From the NCBI GenBank assembly GCA_025041175.1, contig JAKCFJ010000004.1, positions 620,001-684,000 on the forward strand: a stretch of 64,000 bases of DNA. Direction: 5' to 3'. The notes beneath the pieces were generated by a model. The model was given only the letters and a program-made list of their open reading frames with translations. It had not been told where the DNA came from and did no database searches. The stretch comes from Halobacteriales archaeon YIM A00010. GTDB lineage: Archaea; Halobacteriota; Halobacteria; Halobacteriales; Haloarculaceae. Of this stretch, positions 45,195-55,048 are shown piece after piece. The position numbers were made by a program, and so were the translations under genes. The number at the start of each line of letters is the position of its first letter. Positions within the stretch are counted from its first letter, which is position 1.

Positions 45195-46466
45195 ATGAAG
45201 GCAGGTAATACGCGTGATATGCAGGAGAGTGGCGAAACGTCGACGGGCACCGGTGACGAACTCTTCCAGGCTGTCGACGAGAGTGGTGATCACACTATCT
45301 TCGCTAACCGAGAGCTACTCAACATCGACCACGTTCCAGACGAAACCCGAATCGTTGGTCGTGACGAACACATCAGGGATCTCGCTAACGAAGTGGGTCC
45401 TGCTGTAACAGGGGGCCCCCCGAACTCAGTGATTCTCTATGGCAAGACTGGATCCGGGAAATCACTCGTCGCGAACCACGTCATGGACCGGGCCCAGAAG
45501 GAAGCCCAGCGACGAGACACTCACTTGGCCACGGTGACTGTCGATTGCGCACAGGCGAAGGGGGAAGCTGATACCATCCAGTCGATTGCAGACGGGATCA
45601 ACCCACCCGAATCCGGCGTCAAGGTCCCAACCCGAGGAATATCGACAAACGAGTACTACAACCGGCTCTGGGAGATTCTCGACCGAGAATACGACGCCGC
45701 GCTTATTACGCTCGATGAGGTCGATCGACTGGATGATGATAACATACTCATGCTTCTTTCGCGTGCCCGGGAGGCCGAGAAGGTAGATGTACCGATTGGG
45801 ATCATCTCCATCTCAAACAAGGTTAACTTCCGCGATCAGATGACCGAACGGGTCAAAAGCAGCCTCGGGCACAACGAGTTCATTTTCGATCCGTATGATG
45901 GAGAGCAGCTACGACGGATTCTCAACAACCGGAAGGATGCCTTCAAGGAGGAGGTCCTGCATTCAGGCGTGATTCCCAAGACAGCGGCGCTGGCCGCCCA
46001 ACGTCACGGTGACGCCCGGAAGGCGATTCGTCTGTTGCGCCACGCAGGTGACTACGCCAAGAACAATGATCTCGACGAGGTAACGGAAGTCCATCTCGAT
46101 CTTGCCCAGGAACAGGCCGAAGGCGAACGGTTGAAAGAACTCATTGCCGGCCTTCCACCCCATAGCAAGTATCTCCTCTATGCATTGGCCAACCTCACCG
46201 CGAAAACCGCTGATGAGAGAGACTGGTTTCGAACGACTGTTATCTATGACGTGTACACGAAGGTCTGTGAGGCTGAGGGGACTGATGATCTGACAACGGA
46301 TACGATCCGGAGTCTGCTCAGCGAGCTTGCCTTTCTCGAAGTCACAGAGTCGAATCAGGAATACGGAGGCATGGGGAAGGGAACCTACAAGGAACACCGT
46401 CTTCTTTGGGAACCGAGCGTCGTCTTCAAAATGGATCCGGATCCCGCCCAGGTCGATGTGGACTAG
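45195..46466 (+). CDS. Orc1/Cdc6 replication initiator
   Basis: A 423-residue AAA+ ATPase plus wHTH. The ATG at 45195 was chosen; the frame runs upstream to a TTG at 45099, but that part overlaps the iterons. Walker A GKTGSGKSLVANHVM, Walker B ALITLDEVDRLDDDNILMLL, sensor 1 IGIISISNKVNF, sensor 2 region HGDARKAIRLLRHAG and a C-terminal winged helix (DDLTTDTIRSLLSELAFLEV) are all present. It binds origin boxes and loads MCM. Its own upstream iterons make it the likely cognate initiator of this replicon. Confidence 0.93.
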   Translation: MKAGNTRDMQESGETSTGTGDELFQAVDESGDHTIFANRELLNIDHVPDETRIVGRDEHIRDLANEVGPAVTGGPPNSVILYGKTGSGKSLVANHVMDRAQKEAQRRDTHLATVTVDCAQAKGEADTIQSIADGINPPESGVKVPTRGISTNEYYNRLWEILDREYDAALITLDEVDRLDDDNILMLLSRAREAEKVDVPIGIISISNKVNFRDQMTERVKSSLGHNEFIFDPYDGEQLRRILNNRKDAFKEEVLHSGVIPKTAALAAQRHGDARKAIRLLRHAGDYAKNNDLDEVTEVHLDLAQEQAEGERLKELIAGLPPHSKYLLYALANLTAKTADERDWFRTTVIYDVYTKVCEAEGTDDLTTDTIRSLLSELAFLEVTESNQEYGGMGKGTYKEHRLLWEPSVVFKMDPDPAQVDVD

Positions 46467-47004
46467 GGAAACGTCCAGTGAGTTCGTACTCGATCACCTC
46501 ACGATCTCGAACAGCTATCTTCCATGCCTGTTGCACGTTCAAAATTAGCTCGCCGGACGGGACGGGCGGGTCTGAAACTGACCACCTATCGACGGTGCTG
46601 ACCCAATGATGGTGCGTTTCTTGATAGAAGTGCCTGTATCAGCCGGACTGTTCGATACTTCGGAACTGATTTCGAAGCCGTGCAACGGGCTATTGAAGGT
46701 TGAAGATACTAGTAGCCAAAATTTGGTAGAACATATACTTCCGGATCTACTTCGCCAAGCATCGCTTGATCTGAGCCGACCCAAGACCGGCTAATCCATC
46801 GAATCTCCGATGATGACTATTGAAGAAATCATGTCAGAGAGTATATAGTCTGCGGGCCACCAGATTCGCTGCCTCTGTGTGAGGTACTCGATGATGTATC
46901 CGCGGCTGGCGTCCACGTGATCGGCGCGTTGCTCAGGGTGCTTGTTGATTTTCCGAAAAATTGGTCCATCGGTCTTTATTCTCTGTGCGGAGCTTCCACC
47001 GAGT
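46467..47004. other. Intergenic region, no supported gene
   Basis: About 540 bases. A plus frame at 46606-46794 (MMVRFLIEVPVSAGLFDTSE) is the best coding candidate but lacks any family match. GTCTTTATTC near 46972-46981 is a plausible TATA region for the amidase at 47005. Confidence 0.35.
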
Positions 47005-48447
47005 ATGAGCAAGAATCGTCTCATCGGACAGTCAGCACACGAGCTTGCATCAGCAGTTCGTAACGGCGATCGGTCGTCTCAGGAACTCGTTGAGGTGGCG
47101 CTGGACCGTATCGCGATGTTTGACGAATTGAACGCCTTCGTCACAGTCATCGACCAGTCAGCGCGTTCACGCGCTCGCGAGGCGGACGAGGCAGCCGCAC
47201 GCGATGAGAATCTCGGCCCACTCCACGGTGTTCCGGTCGCCATCAAGGACCTCCGCAGTCGAAAGGCCGGAGTTCGGCACACGATGGGTCTCGCTCCGCT
47301 CGCCGAGAACGTCGCTGAAACGGATTCGATTTCGGTCGAACGGCTGGAAGCAGCGGGTGCCGTTATCGTTGGTACGACGAACACGCCCGCACTCGGGCAT
47401 ACAATCAAAACGGACAACCGTCTCGTCGGAGCGACACCGACGCCGTTCGACCACGAGCGGTCTGCCGGCGGCTCCTCGGGTGGGTCGGCAGTGGCGCTAG
47501 CGACTGGTGCGGTGAGACTCGCGACCGGTTCGGATATCGGCGGTTCGCTCCGTGTGCCGGCCTCATGCTGTAACGTGATCGGATTGAAACCGACCTTCGG
47601 ACTTGTTCCCGAGCGCATCCCAACCGATGGATTCAGCACCCATACCCCGTTTTTCGTCGGCGGACCGATGGCCCGGACTGCCGAGGACACTGCACTCATG
47701 CTCAATGTCCTTGCAGGCCAAGATGAGCGCGATCCGTTCAGCGTGCCCAGTCACGATGTCGATTACGTCGATGCGACTGAGCGACCAACTGACGATATAT
47801 CGGTAGCGTACAGCTCAAATCTGGGTCTGCAACCGGTTGCGCCAGCAGTACGTGAGACGGTTGCTACTGCTGTCGACGATCTGGCGGCTGCTGGCGCAAC
47901 AGTTGACACCGTGGAGGTGTCTCTGCCGTCATACGAGAAACTGTCGCTAGCGTACGTCGAACAGGTGGGAGTGTTCTTCAGCACGTTTGGTCAAGAGCTC
48001 GCAGAGCGATACAATGTTGATTTCGAGGCGGAGGACATCGAGGAGACGGTGCGTTCGACGATTGCACTCGGAGCTGAGGTGGAGGCAACCGACGAACGGC
48101 TCCAGAATGTATCTCGTACCGCTGCATACGATGGCATTCAGGACGCACTGAGAGGCCATGACGTCCTCGTGACGCCGACGCTGACGGTCCCATCCTATAG
48201 CAAACATCTCAGCGAGGGCTACCCGAGCGAGATCGATGGTGAATCGGTGATTGGCGTGCCAACTGATATGATGTTGACGTGGCTGTTCAATCTGACCGGT
48301 CACCCTGCGGCGTCGGTTCCTGCGGGCTTTACTAACGATGGGATGCCGGTCGGATTACAGATCATTGGACGACGGTTCGGGGAAAGTGACATACTGAGTG
48401 CGACCGCAGCGCTCGAACGAGTACGACCCTGGTCTGATCCGTATTAG
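47005..48447 (+). CDS. Amidase signature family enzyme
   Basis: A 480-residue amidase from the ATG at 47005 (MSKNRLIGQSAHELASAVRN); a TATA-like sequence lies ~28 bases upstream. The catalytic triad motifs are complete: GPLHGVPVAIKDLR (Lys), RSAGGSSGGSAVALATG (cis-Ser) and ATGSDIGGSLRVPAS (nucleophile Ser). The C-terminal block NLTGHPAASVPAGFTNDGMP is typical. Family members hydrolyse amides or act in Glu-tRNA amidotransferase; without gatB or gatC nearby this is a catabolic or general amidase. No operon partner. Confidence 0.9.
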   Translation: MSKNRLIGQSAHELASAVRNGDRSSQELVEVALDRIAMFDELNAFVTVIDQSARSRAREADEAAARDENLGPLHGVPVAIKDLRSRKAGVRHTMGLAPLAENVAETDSISVERLEAAGAVIVGTTNTPALGHTIKTDNRLVGATPTPFDHERSAGGSSGGSAVALATGAVRLATGSDIGGSLRVPASCCNVIGLKPTFGLVPERIPTDGFSTHTPFFVGGPMARTAEDTALMLNVLAGQDERDPFSVPSHDVDYVDATERPTDDISVAYSSNLGLQPVAPAVRETVATAVDDLAAAGATVDTVEVSLPSYEKLSLAYVEQVGVFFSTFGQELAERYNVDFEAEDIEETVRSTIALGAEVEATDERLQNVSRTAAYDGIQDALRGHDVLVTPTLTVPSYSKHLSEGYPSEIDGESVIGVPTDMMLTWLFNLTGHPAASVPAGFTNDGMPVGLQIIGRRFGESDILSATAALERVRPWSDPY

Positions 48448-48606
48448 ACTATCTATACTATCAGTTTATCCAGTTGTATGTTCAATATTAGGGGTCTTCA
48501 GTATCCATTTCTGCACTCTAATGGCAGTTTTGCTTAATAGTATAAACAAAATTGGGTGGGTTTGCACTATATTTTGAACACGTACAATAGACTATTCTAG
48601 GAGTGT

Positions 48607-49558
48607 TCATTCGACGGTATCGAGGATGTCCGATACGCGTTCGGCGCGTTCCTCGGCCTCGATATGAGAGTAGGCATCCTTGGTGGTTTGGAGCGAGTGA
48701 TGGCGTAACAGATCTTGGGCCTCACTGCGATCGACGCGAAACACCGCATCACCCAGCCCGCGTCGTGCCCCATGCAGTTTCAGGTAGTCCTCCTCGATGT
48801 CGATCTCGGCCTCCTCACAGAGGGTTTGCATATGGCTGCGCATTCCGTTGACAGTCACAGCGGGCGGCGTGATTTCATACTCCTAAAGCACACTGTCGAT
48901 CGCTGTCTCGTCGAGCAGCGTCTCGATAGCATCGCCGGAGAGATCATGGGTTGTGGCAAGCTTGTCTTGTGCCACACGGTGTTTCGAGGGGGCGTGCTCG
49001 GTTGGGAACACGCGCCACTGGCCAGGGGGTTCGTCAAGCAGGCTGTAGTACTGCCGGACTGCGAACACAGCTTGGCGGGGCAGCGGCGTGGTCTCCCACT
49101 CCTGGGCCTTCCCGAACACACGCAGGGTGCCACTCTCTGCGTCAGCGTCAGGCTCGGGGAGCGTGACATTCTGCCAGCGTAGTCCTTGGCGGCCTTCGCG
49201 CTCGTCAGCACTCGTCCGGAGGATCTTTGCTCCCCGTACACCGGAATAAGCAAGCAGATAGACGGACGCCCGATCACGGGCTTCAAGGCGGACATCGGAC
49301 CCATCTGTCTCGATCGCCTCGTAGGCCCGATCGTCGATCCATCGGAGGTATCGGTCACGGGTCTCAGGATCCCAGAACTGTTGGCGGCCATCGCTATCAT
49401 CAGTTGGCAATTCTTCCCGCGCGCGATCACGCAGGGCTGGATTCGATGGAAGCACCCCATCGCGTACGCAATACAAGCAAACCCCGGAGATGATGTTATA
49501 GTAGGTCTGGGCACTTGAAGCGGCTAATTCGCTGTCACCAACCCGCTCGGTCGAATGT
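48607..49558 (-). pseudogene. Tyrosine recombinase (XerC/D-like integrase), nonsense-mutated and N-truncated
   Basis: The minus frame encodes SSAQTYYNIISGVCLYCVRD (end of SAM-like domain), YLLAYSGVRGAKILRTSADE (catalytic Arg) and GLRWQNVTLPEPDADAESGT, then, after an in-frame TAG (about 48883), MRSHMQTLCEEAEIDIEEDY, KLHGARRGLGDAVF (HxxR region) and LLRHHSLQTTKDAYSHIEAE (His and catalytic Tyr). Only the TAG interrupts the catalytic domain. The N-terminal core-binding domain is missing beyond 49558. It is a relic of an integrative element or a plasmid dimer-resolution enzyme. Confidence 0.85.
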
Positions 49559-50589
49559 CAATTAACTTGATAGATCTGCTGATGAATCCAGTGGGAGCGA
49601 GGCTGTATAAATCCGGTCCCATCAGCGCGGAAGGTCGCCGGCCGAGTCGCCATCCCTGCTCGTCTCGCGGGCTCGTAGCGGTCACCGGAGCCCAGGTCTC
49701 TCCCCTCTCGTGGGGACGCCGTGTCCGTCACCGCGGCTGGCATCGTGCCCACCAGTCCGTGGGGGGACACATTGTTGGTCCGGTGCCGGAACGGCTGTCC
49801 TGTAGAGTGGCGGGATTCTGGCGACAGTCTAGACCAGGTTAACTCACGCGATGCTCGGCTCGGGATGACGTGACCCAGCCGACACCAGCTGCTCTACGAC
49901 ACGTTATACGTTAGAAATATATACCCGTTCAGAAGCTCCGAGCGGGAGTAGCGAGCGCACTCTGCCTAACTGAGTGCTCCTCATCCCGTAGACACTGTGG
50001 ACGAGTTGAACGGAGACGATCAGAGCGCAGTCGTCTCGTAGCCGATGCCAGCTACAAGCCCTCACCCAGGACCGTGGAGCGCTCTCGGTGGCGTGGTGCT
50101 CGCGTGCGTAGGCTTTGGGTGAGCGCGAGGTCGGCCAGCGTAGAGCGGGTACGGGCGCCGTCGGGAGAACGGTGGCGCAGTTCCTCCGCCAGCGCAGTGA
50201 TGGCGCTTAGCTGCGGCCCACTCTGCGTCAGTTCCGATAGAAAGAGACAGAGCAGGTGCTCGTCCCCCGACCTTGTCCCGCAGGTGGCTGCTCGGCAGGC
50301 GGCCAGCAGCGGCACAGCTATGCGTCGAAGTGACGACCTCCATGGTGGTGGCTCGCAAGACTGTGGTCCAATCAGCTCTGGTTTCTGGAAAGAGGTGTCG
50401 TGGTCGGCGTCGTGAGATGTTCACAGCGCTGACCGGCACGTTCATCGGTCCCTCGCCATTCCCTAGTGAGTAGATACTTCTCCCTGATAGATCCTGGTCA
50501 TTTATTCCGTTTGGCTGCTCTGACGGCCGACACTGTCGAACGGGAACTGGTATATCGGGTCCACGGGTACGAGTCATCCAGGGGATAGC
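49559..50589. other. One-kilobase stretch without a recognisable gene
   Basis: GC-rich; open frames on both strands overlap each other (for example 50052-50315 and 50062-50577 minus, 50074-50415 plus). The minus frame at 50052-50315 contains GDEHLLCLFLSELTQSGPQL, with modest protein character, but no start or family. It is probably decayed plasmid sequence, and may contain the attachment site of the broken integrase. Confidence 0.3.
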
Positions 50590-50835
50590 ATGGGCGATCG
50601 ACCGCTTGAGTGGGTGGCGGCAGCCGATAGGGCGACTCTGATGATAGTTCGTGTCGAGCTAGTGCAGTATTCGACGTTGATCGCCAGTCGGAGCGGCCTA
50701 TGCATCCCGTCTGCTGAGCGGCGCTGTCGGCGGATCACTGACTATGGCCTCCTCGAATAGGGTAGGGAAGAGCTCGCCTACCGGATGACTACTACCAGAC
50801 GTGACTACCTCAACACGCAACCTGACGACGACTGA
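50590..50835 (+). pseudogene. PhiH1-repressor-like winged helix protein with in-frame stop
   Basis: The ATG at 50590 reads MGDRPLEWVAAADRATLMIV ... RCRRITDYGLLE, then a TAG at about 50758, and the same frame continues GREELAYRMTTTRRDYLNTQ PDDD to a TGA at 50833-50835. The RRCRxLxDYGLLE block followed by a short wing and tail is typical of small haloarchaeal viral or plasmid wHTH repressors. The region before it is degenerate. It is an inactive relic next to the second orc. Confidence 0.5.
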
Positions 50836-51528
50836 GGGAATCGATCTCGATCGGGGAGTGGCTGGGAGTTCCTACTGTCGGAGCGCTCGTTCTCGCGGCC
50901 GGTCAGTGATGGCTATATTTGGGGGTATACACACGCACTATTGTAATGGAAACGCGATTTGTTCAGATGTATCACGGCTATACATGATGTTTGTGATACG
51001 CAAATCAGATTTTACCGTTAGACGATGACAGTGATCACCTCGAAGCCATCTGAATCACGGTTCCAGGCATCCTCGCCGTTACAAACGTAGTATTGTAATG
51101 GGGTGTTATCCATCTACTTATTGTCCGGTCGATACCGACGCCCGCACTCATGTCCCTCTTTATTATCGGAACTACACAGCCAAATTGGACAGCAGGATGA
51201 TCGAGGGTGTGCTCGCCGATGAGATATTGAATCGTGAACCGGACCTCTGTGATCTCCGGATCACCAGTAGCCGAAACACGATAGAACCCTCCACACTGCA
51301 GCTTTCGAAACCTGTTTCCGACGAATCTGAGCGTCGGAGCGATGTGGACACCGGCGATCTGAAATCGCTCCCGTTCGATTCTGAGAGTGACATTGACTCC
51401 GAACTGTAACCCCGAAATGATGACTTCAAGCCGAACCAGGTCCTGTAGTCGCATCTCATCTCCAACGGCCAATCCCAGTCGCTATTCAGTTGTAAAGTAT
51501 ATCCACCTCCAGCGCAAACGGAGTGACA
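50836..51528. other. Intergenic region upstream of the second orc
   Basis: About 690 bases. Overlapping frames on both strands (51098-51409 plus; 51035-51472 and 51172-51465 minus) lack recognisable domains. The string TATTGTAATGG occurs twice (near 50939 and 51091). The 22-bp iterons of the first orc are not present here. AAAGTATATCC at about 51494-51504 may be the TATA box of the gene at 51529. Confidence 0.35.
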
Positions 51529-52701
51529 ATGAAACCCGGGACGATCGGCGTCGGAGATATGGAAGCCGTTTTCGAGAACGTGTCGCTATTGAGTACCGAA
51601 TTTATCCCCTCAACGGAGCGCATCGTCGGACAGGAAAATCAACTCGCCCTCCTCGACTATGCAATCAGCCCCCTGCTCTTCGACCAACCGTCAGACAATA
51701 TCCTCCTACGCGGTCCGCCTGGAACCGGAAAGTCGCTTTGTGCCTCGTATATCGCTCAGCGTGAGGTCGGTAGCTTGTTGGATAAAGGGATGTCAGCGAT
51801 CTGGGTTGACATCGACTGTCGACGGACGAGGACCGAGTCGCATTTGCTGCGTGTCATCGGACACAGCGTCCGCCAGCCAGAGAACGATCTATCGATTCCC
51901 GAACGGGGACTGAGCAAAGACGAGTACCGCGCCCGTCTTCGAGAGTATCTGAGCGACAACTTTGATGTGATCATTGTGATACTCAACGATGTCCACGTGC
52001 CACGGGACGAGGAACTCTCTGGCCTGCTGCGGACGCTGCGCGGCGTGGATGAATGTCTGGTCGGTCTTCTCGGCATCGCTAGGGATGTCCGCAACGGTGC
52101 GCCGACGATCGATACCGATCAGTGGGACCGGAAGTTCACGTACGACCCGTACAGTTGTGACATACTCCACGAGATACTCCGAGCACGTCTCGATGCATTC
52201 ACTCCCGGCGTCGTGGGAGATGATGTGCTTGATGAGGTCGTCGACCGCGCATCCGCGGATCGACCGAACGCGCGGCGGGGGATCGATCTCCTCCGCGTCA
52301 CTGGTATGGTAGTCGCTGCCGATGGCGCTGAACGGGCCGAACCATCCCACGTCGAACACGCGACGCTCCATGTCGATGGTGCACAGACCAGCGATTATCT
52401 GCGTGGACTCTCACTTCACTCGATTCTCCTTTTGTCGAGTCTCGCGACGGTGACGGGATTGAACGATTCCAACCCTCGGACATCCGAAATCTATTGCCAG
52501 TACGAAGTCGTCTGCGAGCGGCGCGGTGTCGATTCGCTTTCGAAGCGCCGCGTGCGGGACCTACTCCGGGAACACGAGTATCTCGGCCTCACGGACCGAT
52601 CCACGGTCAAGGGAGGAAGGGGGGAAGGAAACTACGGCGTCCACGAACTCCGACTAGATCCTGATCAGATAATCGACATCGTTGAGCATCGTCTCGACTA
52701 A
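51529..52701 (+). CDS. Divergent Orc1/Cdc6-family protein
   Basis: A 390-residue protein from the ATG at 51529; a GTG two codons earlier is possible. AAA+ core: Walker A RGPPGTGKSLCASYIA. The Walker B strand reads FDVIIVILNDVHVPRDEELS, with Asn-Asp where Asp-Glu is usual. Sensor 1 region VGLLGIARDVRNG; sensor 2 region RPNARRGIDLLRVTG. A C-terminal winged helix follows (VDSLSKRRVRDLLREHEYLG). Haloarchaea carry many such divergent Orc paralogues, often on plasmids. The altered Walker B suggests reduced ATP hydrolysis. Its stop overlaps the next small frame (TAATG). Confidence 0.88.
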   Translation: MKPGTIGVGDMEAVFENVSLLSTEFIPSTERIVGQENQLALLDYAISPLLFDQPSDNILLRGPPGTGKSLCASYIAQREVGSLLDKGMSAIWVDIDCRRTRTESHLLRVIGHSVRQPENDLSIPERGLSKDEYRARLREYLSDNFDVIIVILNDVHVPRDEELSGLLRTLRGVDECLVGLLGIARDVRNGAPTIDTDQWDRKFTYDPYSCDILHEILRARLDAFTPGVVGDDVLDEVVDRASADRPNARRGIDLLRVTGMVVAADGAERAEPSHVEHATLHVDGAQTSDYLRGLSLHSILLLSSLATVTGLNDSNPRTSEIYCQYEVVCERRGVDSLSKRRVRDLLREHEYLGLTDRSTVKGGRGEGNYGVHELRLDPDQIIDIVEHRLD

Positions 52702-52904
52702 TGGCCGCCGACCGATCGTTAACGTCTCGCAGAACTGGCGTCACCGAAGCTGATGGTGATCATCCACGAATCGAACCCGAAGCCCTAGTCGAGATCCGTT
52801 CTAATACACGCAAAGACACTACGTTACGCGATTTTGATCGGAAACGTACTGTCAACGGTGGTCGAGAGCGACTGGATACGTGTGGAGACGAGATCCCGGA
52901 GTAG
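52701..52904 (+). CDS. 67-residue acidic protein coupled to the second orc
   Basis: The ATG at 52701 shares one base with the orc stop (TAATG), the arrangement for re-initiation coupling. The product (MAADRSLTSRRTGVTEADGD ... RKDTTLRDFDRKRTVNGGRE) is charged, with no membrane helix, Cys motif or known fold. Its position suggests an accessory to initiation or copy control. It could also be the end of a decayed longer gene. Confidence 0.4.
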   Translation: MAADRSLTSRRTGVTEADGDHPRIEPEALVEIRSNTRKDTTLRDFDRKRTVNGGRERLDTCGDEIPE

Positions 52905-53193
52905 AAAGCGTATCTACAACCATCTCTATCTATAGCGAAAAATAATTATGTATATAATCGTATAGGAACGTAGTAAGCGGGTCCCTGAGAGCTTGTCAGT
53001 GTGGTCCCGTTACCCTCGAGCTATCATTCGAATAATCGATTCCCCATCTCGAGCGTTTGCACGGAAACTTGGTTAGGTGCGGTAGGTAGCTGGTTCGTTC
53101 CCGGTCGCCGACCTATCACGACAGATTGCACCCATCCGGCTGCTTCCTGGAATTTCCGGCGCAAGACATACGAATACCAGCAATTATTTATCG

Positions 53194-54216
53194 ATGGTAA
53201 TCCACTCTCGATGTGTCTGCATAAAACGTTTTGTCAATGATCCAGCAGCCGTAGTCGATGAGATGCTCAATGGATTCGTAGCTGCACACGACGGCCGTGT
53301 ACGTCGCCCGGACGACACCGACCTCGTCGTTCGCTCCGACGCTCCCGTCGAAGGGAAGGTAAGTGTTGTGACAGGTGGGGGCAGCGGCCATGAGCCGATG
53401 CACGCCGGGTACGTGGGTTCGGGAATGCTTGACGGCGCCGCCGCGGGCGCGATCTTCACGTCACCACCAGCGACGGAGTTCGCCGATCTCATCGATGAAG
53501 TCGACAATGGCAGCGGCGTCCTCGCTGTCATCAAGAACTACGAGGGCGACATCATGAACTTCGAGACAGCGATCGACCTGGTTGGGGACGCCGACGTGGA
53601 GACGGTCATTGTCGACGACGACGTCGCCGTTTCGGAGGAGACGGACAAGACTGGGCGCCGCGGTGTCGCCGGAACGATCCTCGTCCACAAGATCGCGGGT
53701 GCGAAGGCAGCCCAAGGTGCATCGCTCTCGGAGGTTCGGAAGGTCGCAGAGAGAGTGATCGAGAACGTGGCGTCGATGGGCGTCGCTCTGACCTCGTGTA
53801 CGCCTCCCGAGAAGGGAAGTTCCACGTTCCAACTGGGTGACGAAGAGATCGAGCTCGGTATCGGTATTCACGGCGAGCCCGGAATCGAGCGTACCCAACT
53901 CGATAGCGCAGACGAGGTGACGGAGCAGCTGGCGGCACCCGTCGTGGAGGATCTCGAGCTGAGCGCCGGCGACGAGGTCGCCGTCATCGTCAACGGTCTC
54001 GGTAACACGCCGCTCGGCGAACTTTACGTCGTCAACCGAAAGCTCGACGACATACTCTCGGACGCCGACGTCGATGTCTATCGCTCTCTTGTCGGCGAGT
54101 ACTGCACCTCGTTGGACATGAGTGGTTGCTCGATCACGCTGCTCGAACTGGACGAGGAACTGAAGGAACTGCTCGATTACCCCGCAGCCACTCCCACGCT
54201 CACTATTCGAGAATGA
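53194..54216 (+). CDS. dhaK: Dihydroxyacetone kinase subunit DhaK
   Basis: A 340-residue PTS-dependent type DhaK: KRFVNDPAAVVDEMLNGFVA, VVTGGGSGHEPMHAGYVGSG (substrate cradle), MDGxPT region replaced by SPPATEF, and GIGIHGEPGIER with the His that binds dihydroxyacetone as a hemiaminal. The family's natural start would be at KRFVNDP, but that position has ATA-AAA. The only in-frame start before it is the ATG at 53194, just after a TATA-like TTATTTAT, so the true 5' end is uncertain. Phosphorylated DhaL would serve as the phosphate donor. It overlaps dhaL by 4 bases. Confidence 0.92.
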   Translation: MVIHSRCVCIKRFVNDPAAVVDEMLNGFVAAHDGRVRRPDDTDLVVRSDAPVEGKVSVVTGGGSGHEPMHAGYVGSGMLDGAAAGAIFTSPPATEFADLIDEVDNGSGVLAVIKNYEGDIMNFETAIDLVGDADVETVIVDDDVAVSEETDKTGRRGVAGTILVHKIAGAKAAQGASLSEVRKVAERVIENVASMGVALTSCTPPEKGSSTFQLGDEEIELGIGIHGEPGIERTQLDSADEVTEQLAAPVVEDLELSAGDEVAVIVNGLGNTPLGELYVVNRKLDDILSDADVDVYRSLVGEYCTSLDMSGCSITLLELDEELKELLDYPAATPTLTIRE

Positions 54217-54920
54217 CCGGCTCTGATACGTCTGTACAGCAGGATCTTTCGTCCGAAGCGCTGATCGTCAAACTCGTCGAGCGAATCGCCCGCCGGGTCG
54301 ACGACGAGAAGGAATATCTGACCGAACTGGACTCGAAGATCGGTGACGCCGACTTCGGTGTGAACCTGGATCGCGGACTGACCGCTGTTCTGGAGGAACT
54401 CGACGGGATGGATGTCGAGAGCACGTTCGCGGCGGAAATCGTCGAGACGGTGGGGAGAGTGTTGATGTCCGAGATGGCTGGCTCGTCTGGAATCCTCTTC
54501 GGCGGCGGCCTGATGACTGCGAGCGCCGAGATCAAAGGCGGTACGGACGCCGAGTCGTTCGTCGCGTTCGCGTGGGCGTATGTGGATCACGTTGAGGAGA
54601 AAGGCGACGTTTCTATCGGCGCAAAGACGATGTTCGATGCGATCGTGCCCGCTGTCAACCTCCTGTCGAAGTCCGTCGAACACGACGAGCGATCTCCGGC
54701 CGAGACGACCGGCGCTGCGCTCGCGGCGGCCCGGCGCGGTGCGAAGTTCACAAGTACGCTTGAGGCAAAGAAGGGCCGCGCGTCGTATGTTGAGTCGCGT
54801 TCCATCGGTCATCCTGACCCTGGGGCAGTCTTCACCGCAATCGTATTCGAGGAAATCCACTCACTCGTTCAGGAAGCTACCGACCAAGACATCGCCGCGG
54901 ACGTCGACGACCCACTGTGA
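54213..54920 (+). CDS. dhaL: Dihydroxyacetone kinase subunit DhaL
   Basis: A 235-residue DhaL from the ATG at 54213, overlapping the dhaK stop (ATGA). The ADP-Mg binding Asp cluster is present in LTELDSKIGDADFGVNLDRG. GRVLMSEMAGSSGILFGGGL and IGAKTMFDAIVPAVNLL are typical. DhaL carries an ADP that is re-phosphorylated by DhaM, and passes phosphate to dihydroxyacetone on DhaK. No dhaM is in this window; HPr and a IIA are encoded downstream, so the phosphate donor is an open point. Confidence 0.93.
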   Translation: MTGSDTSVQQDLSSEALIVKLVERIARRVDDEKEYLTELDSKIGDADFGVNLDRGLTAVLEELDGMDVESTFAAEIVETVGRVLMSEMAGSSGILFGGGLMTASAEIKGGTDAESFVAFAWAYVDHVEEKGDVSIGAKTMFDAIVPAVNLLSKSVEHDERSPAETTGAALAAARRGAKFTSTLEAKKGRASYVESRSIGHPDPGAVFTAIVFEEIHSLVQEATDQDIAADVDDPL

Positions 54921-55048
54921 GCCAGTCGGTCGCTCCGGACTGATACTAATGTTTCGAACGGGTTCCTGTTGACGCCGCCCTCCCCGCCTCGTGCTTCGAT
55001 CCGTACGAGCCCGTGGATTATTAGTCATAGCAGTTCGTCTGCCGACGT

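Noticed and set aside
46791-47024. 77-codon minus frame upstream of the amidase
   Set aside because: It overlaps the amidase promoter and start and shows no recognisable domain.
50939-51101. TATTGTAATGG pair as a second set of origin boxes
   Set aside because: Only two short copies, not in a regular array and unlike any ORB; too weak to call.
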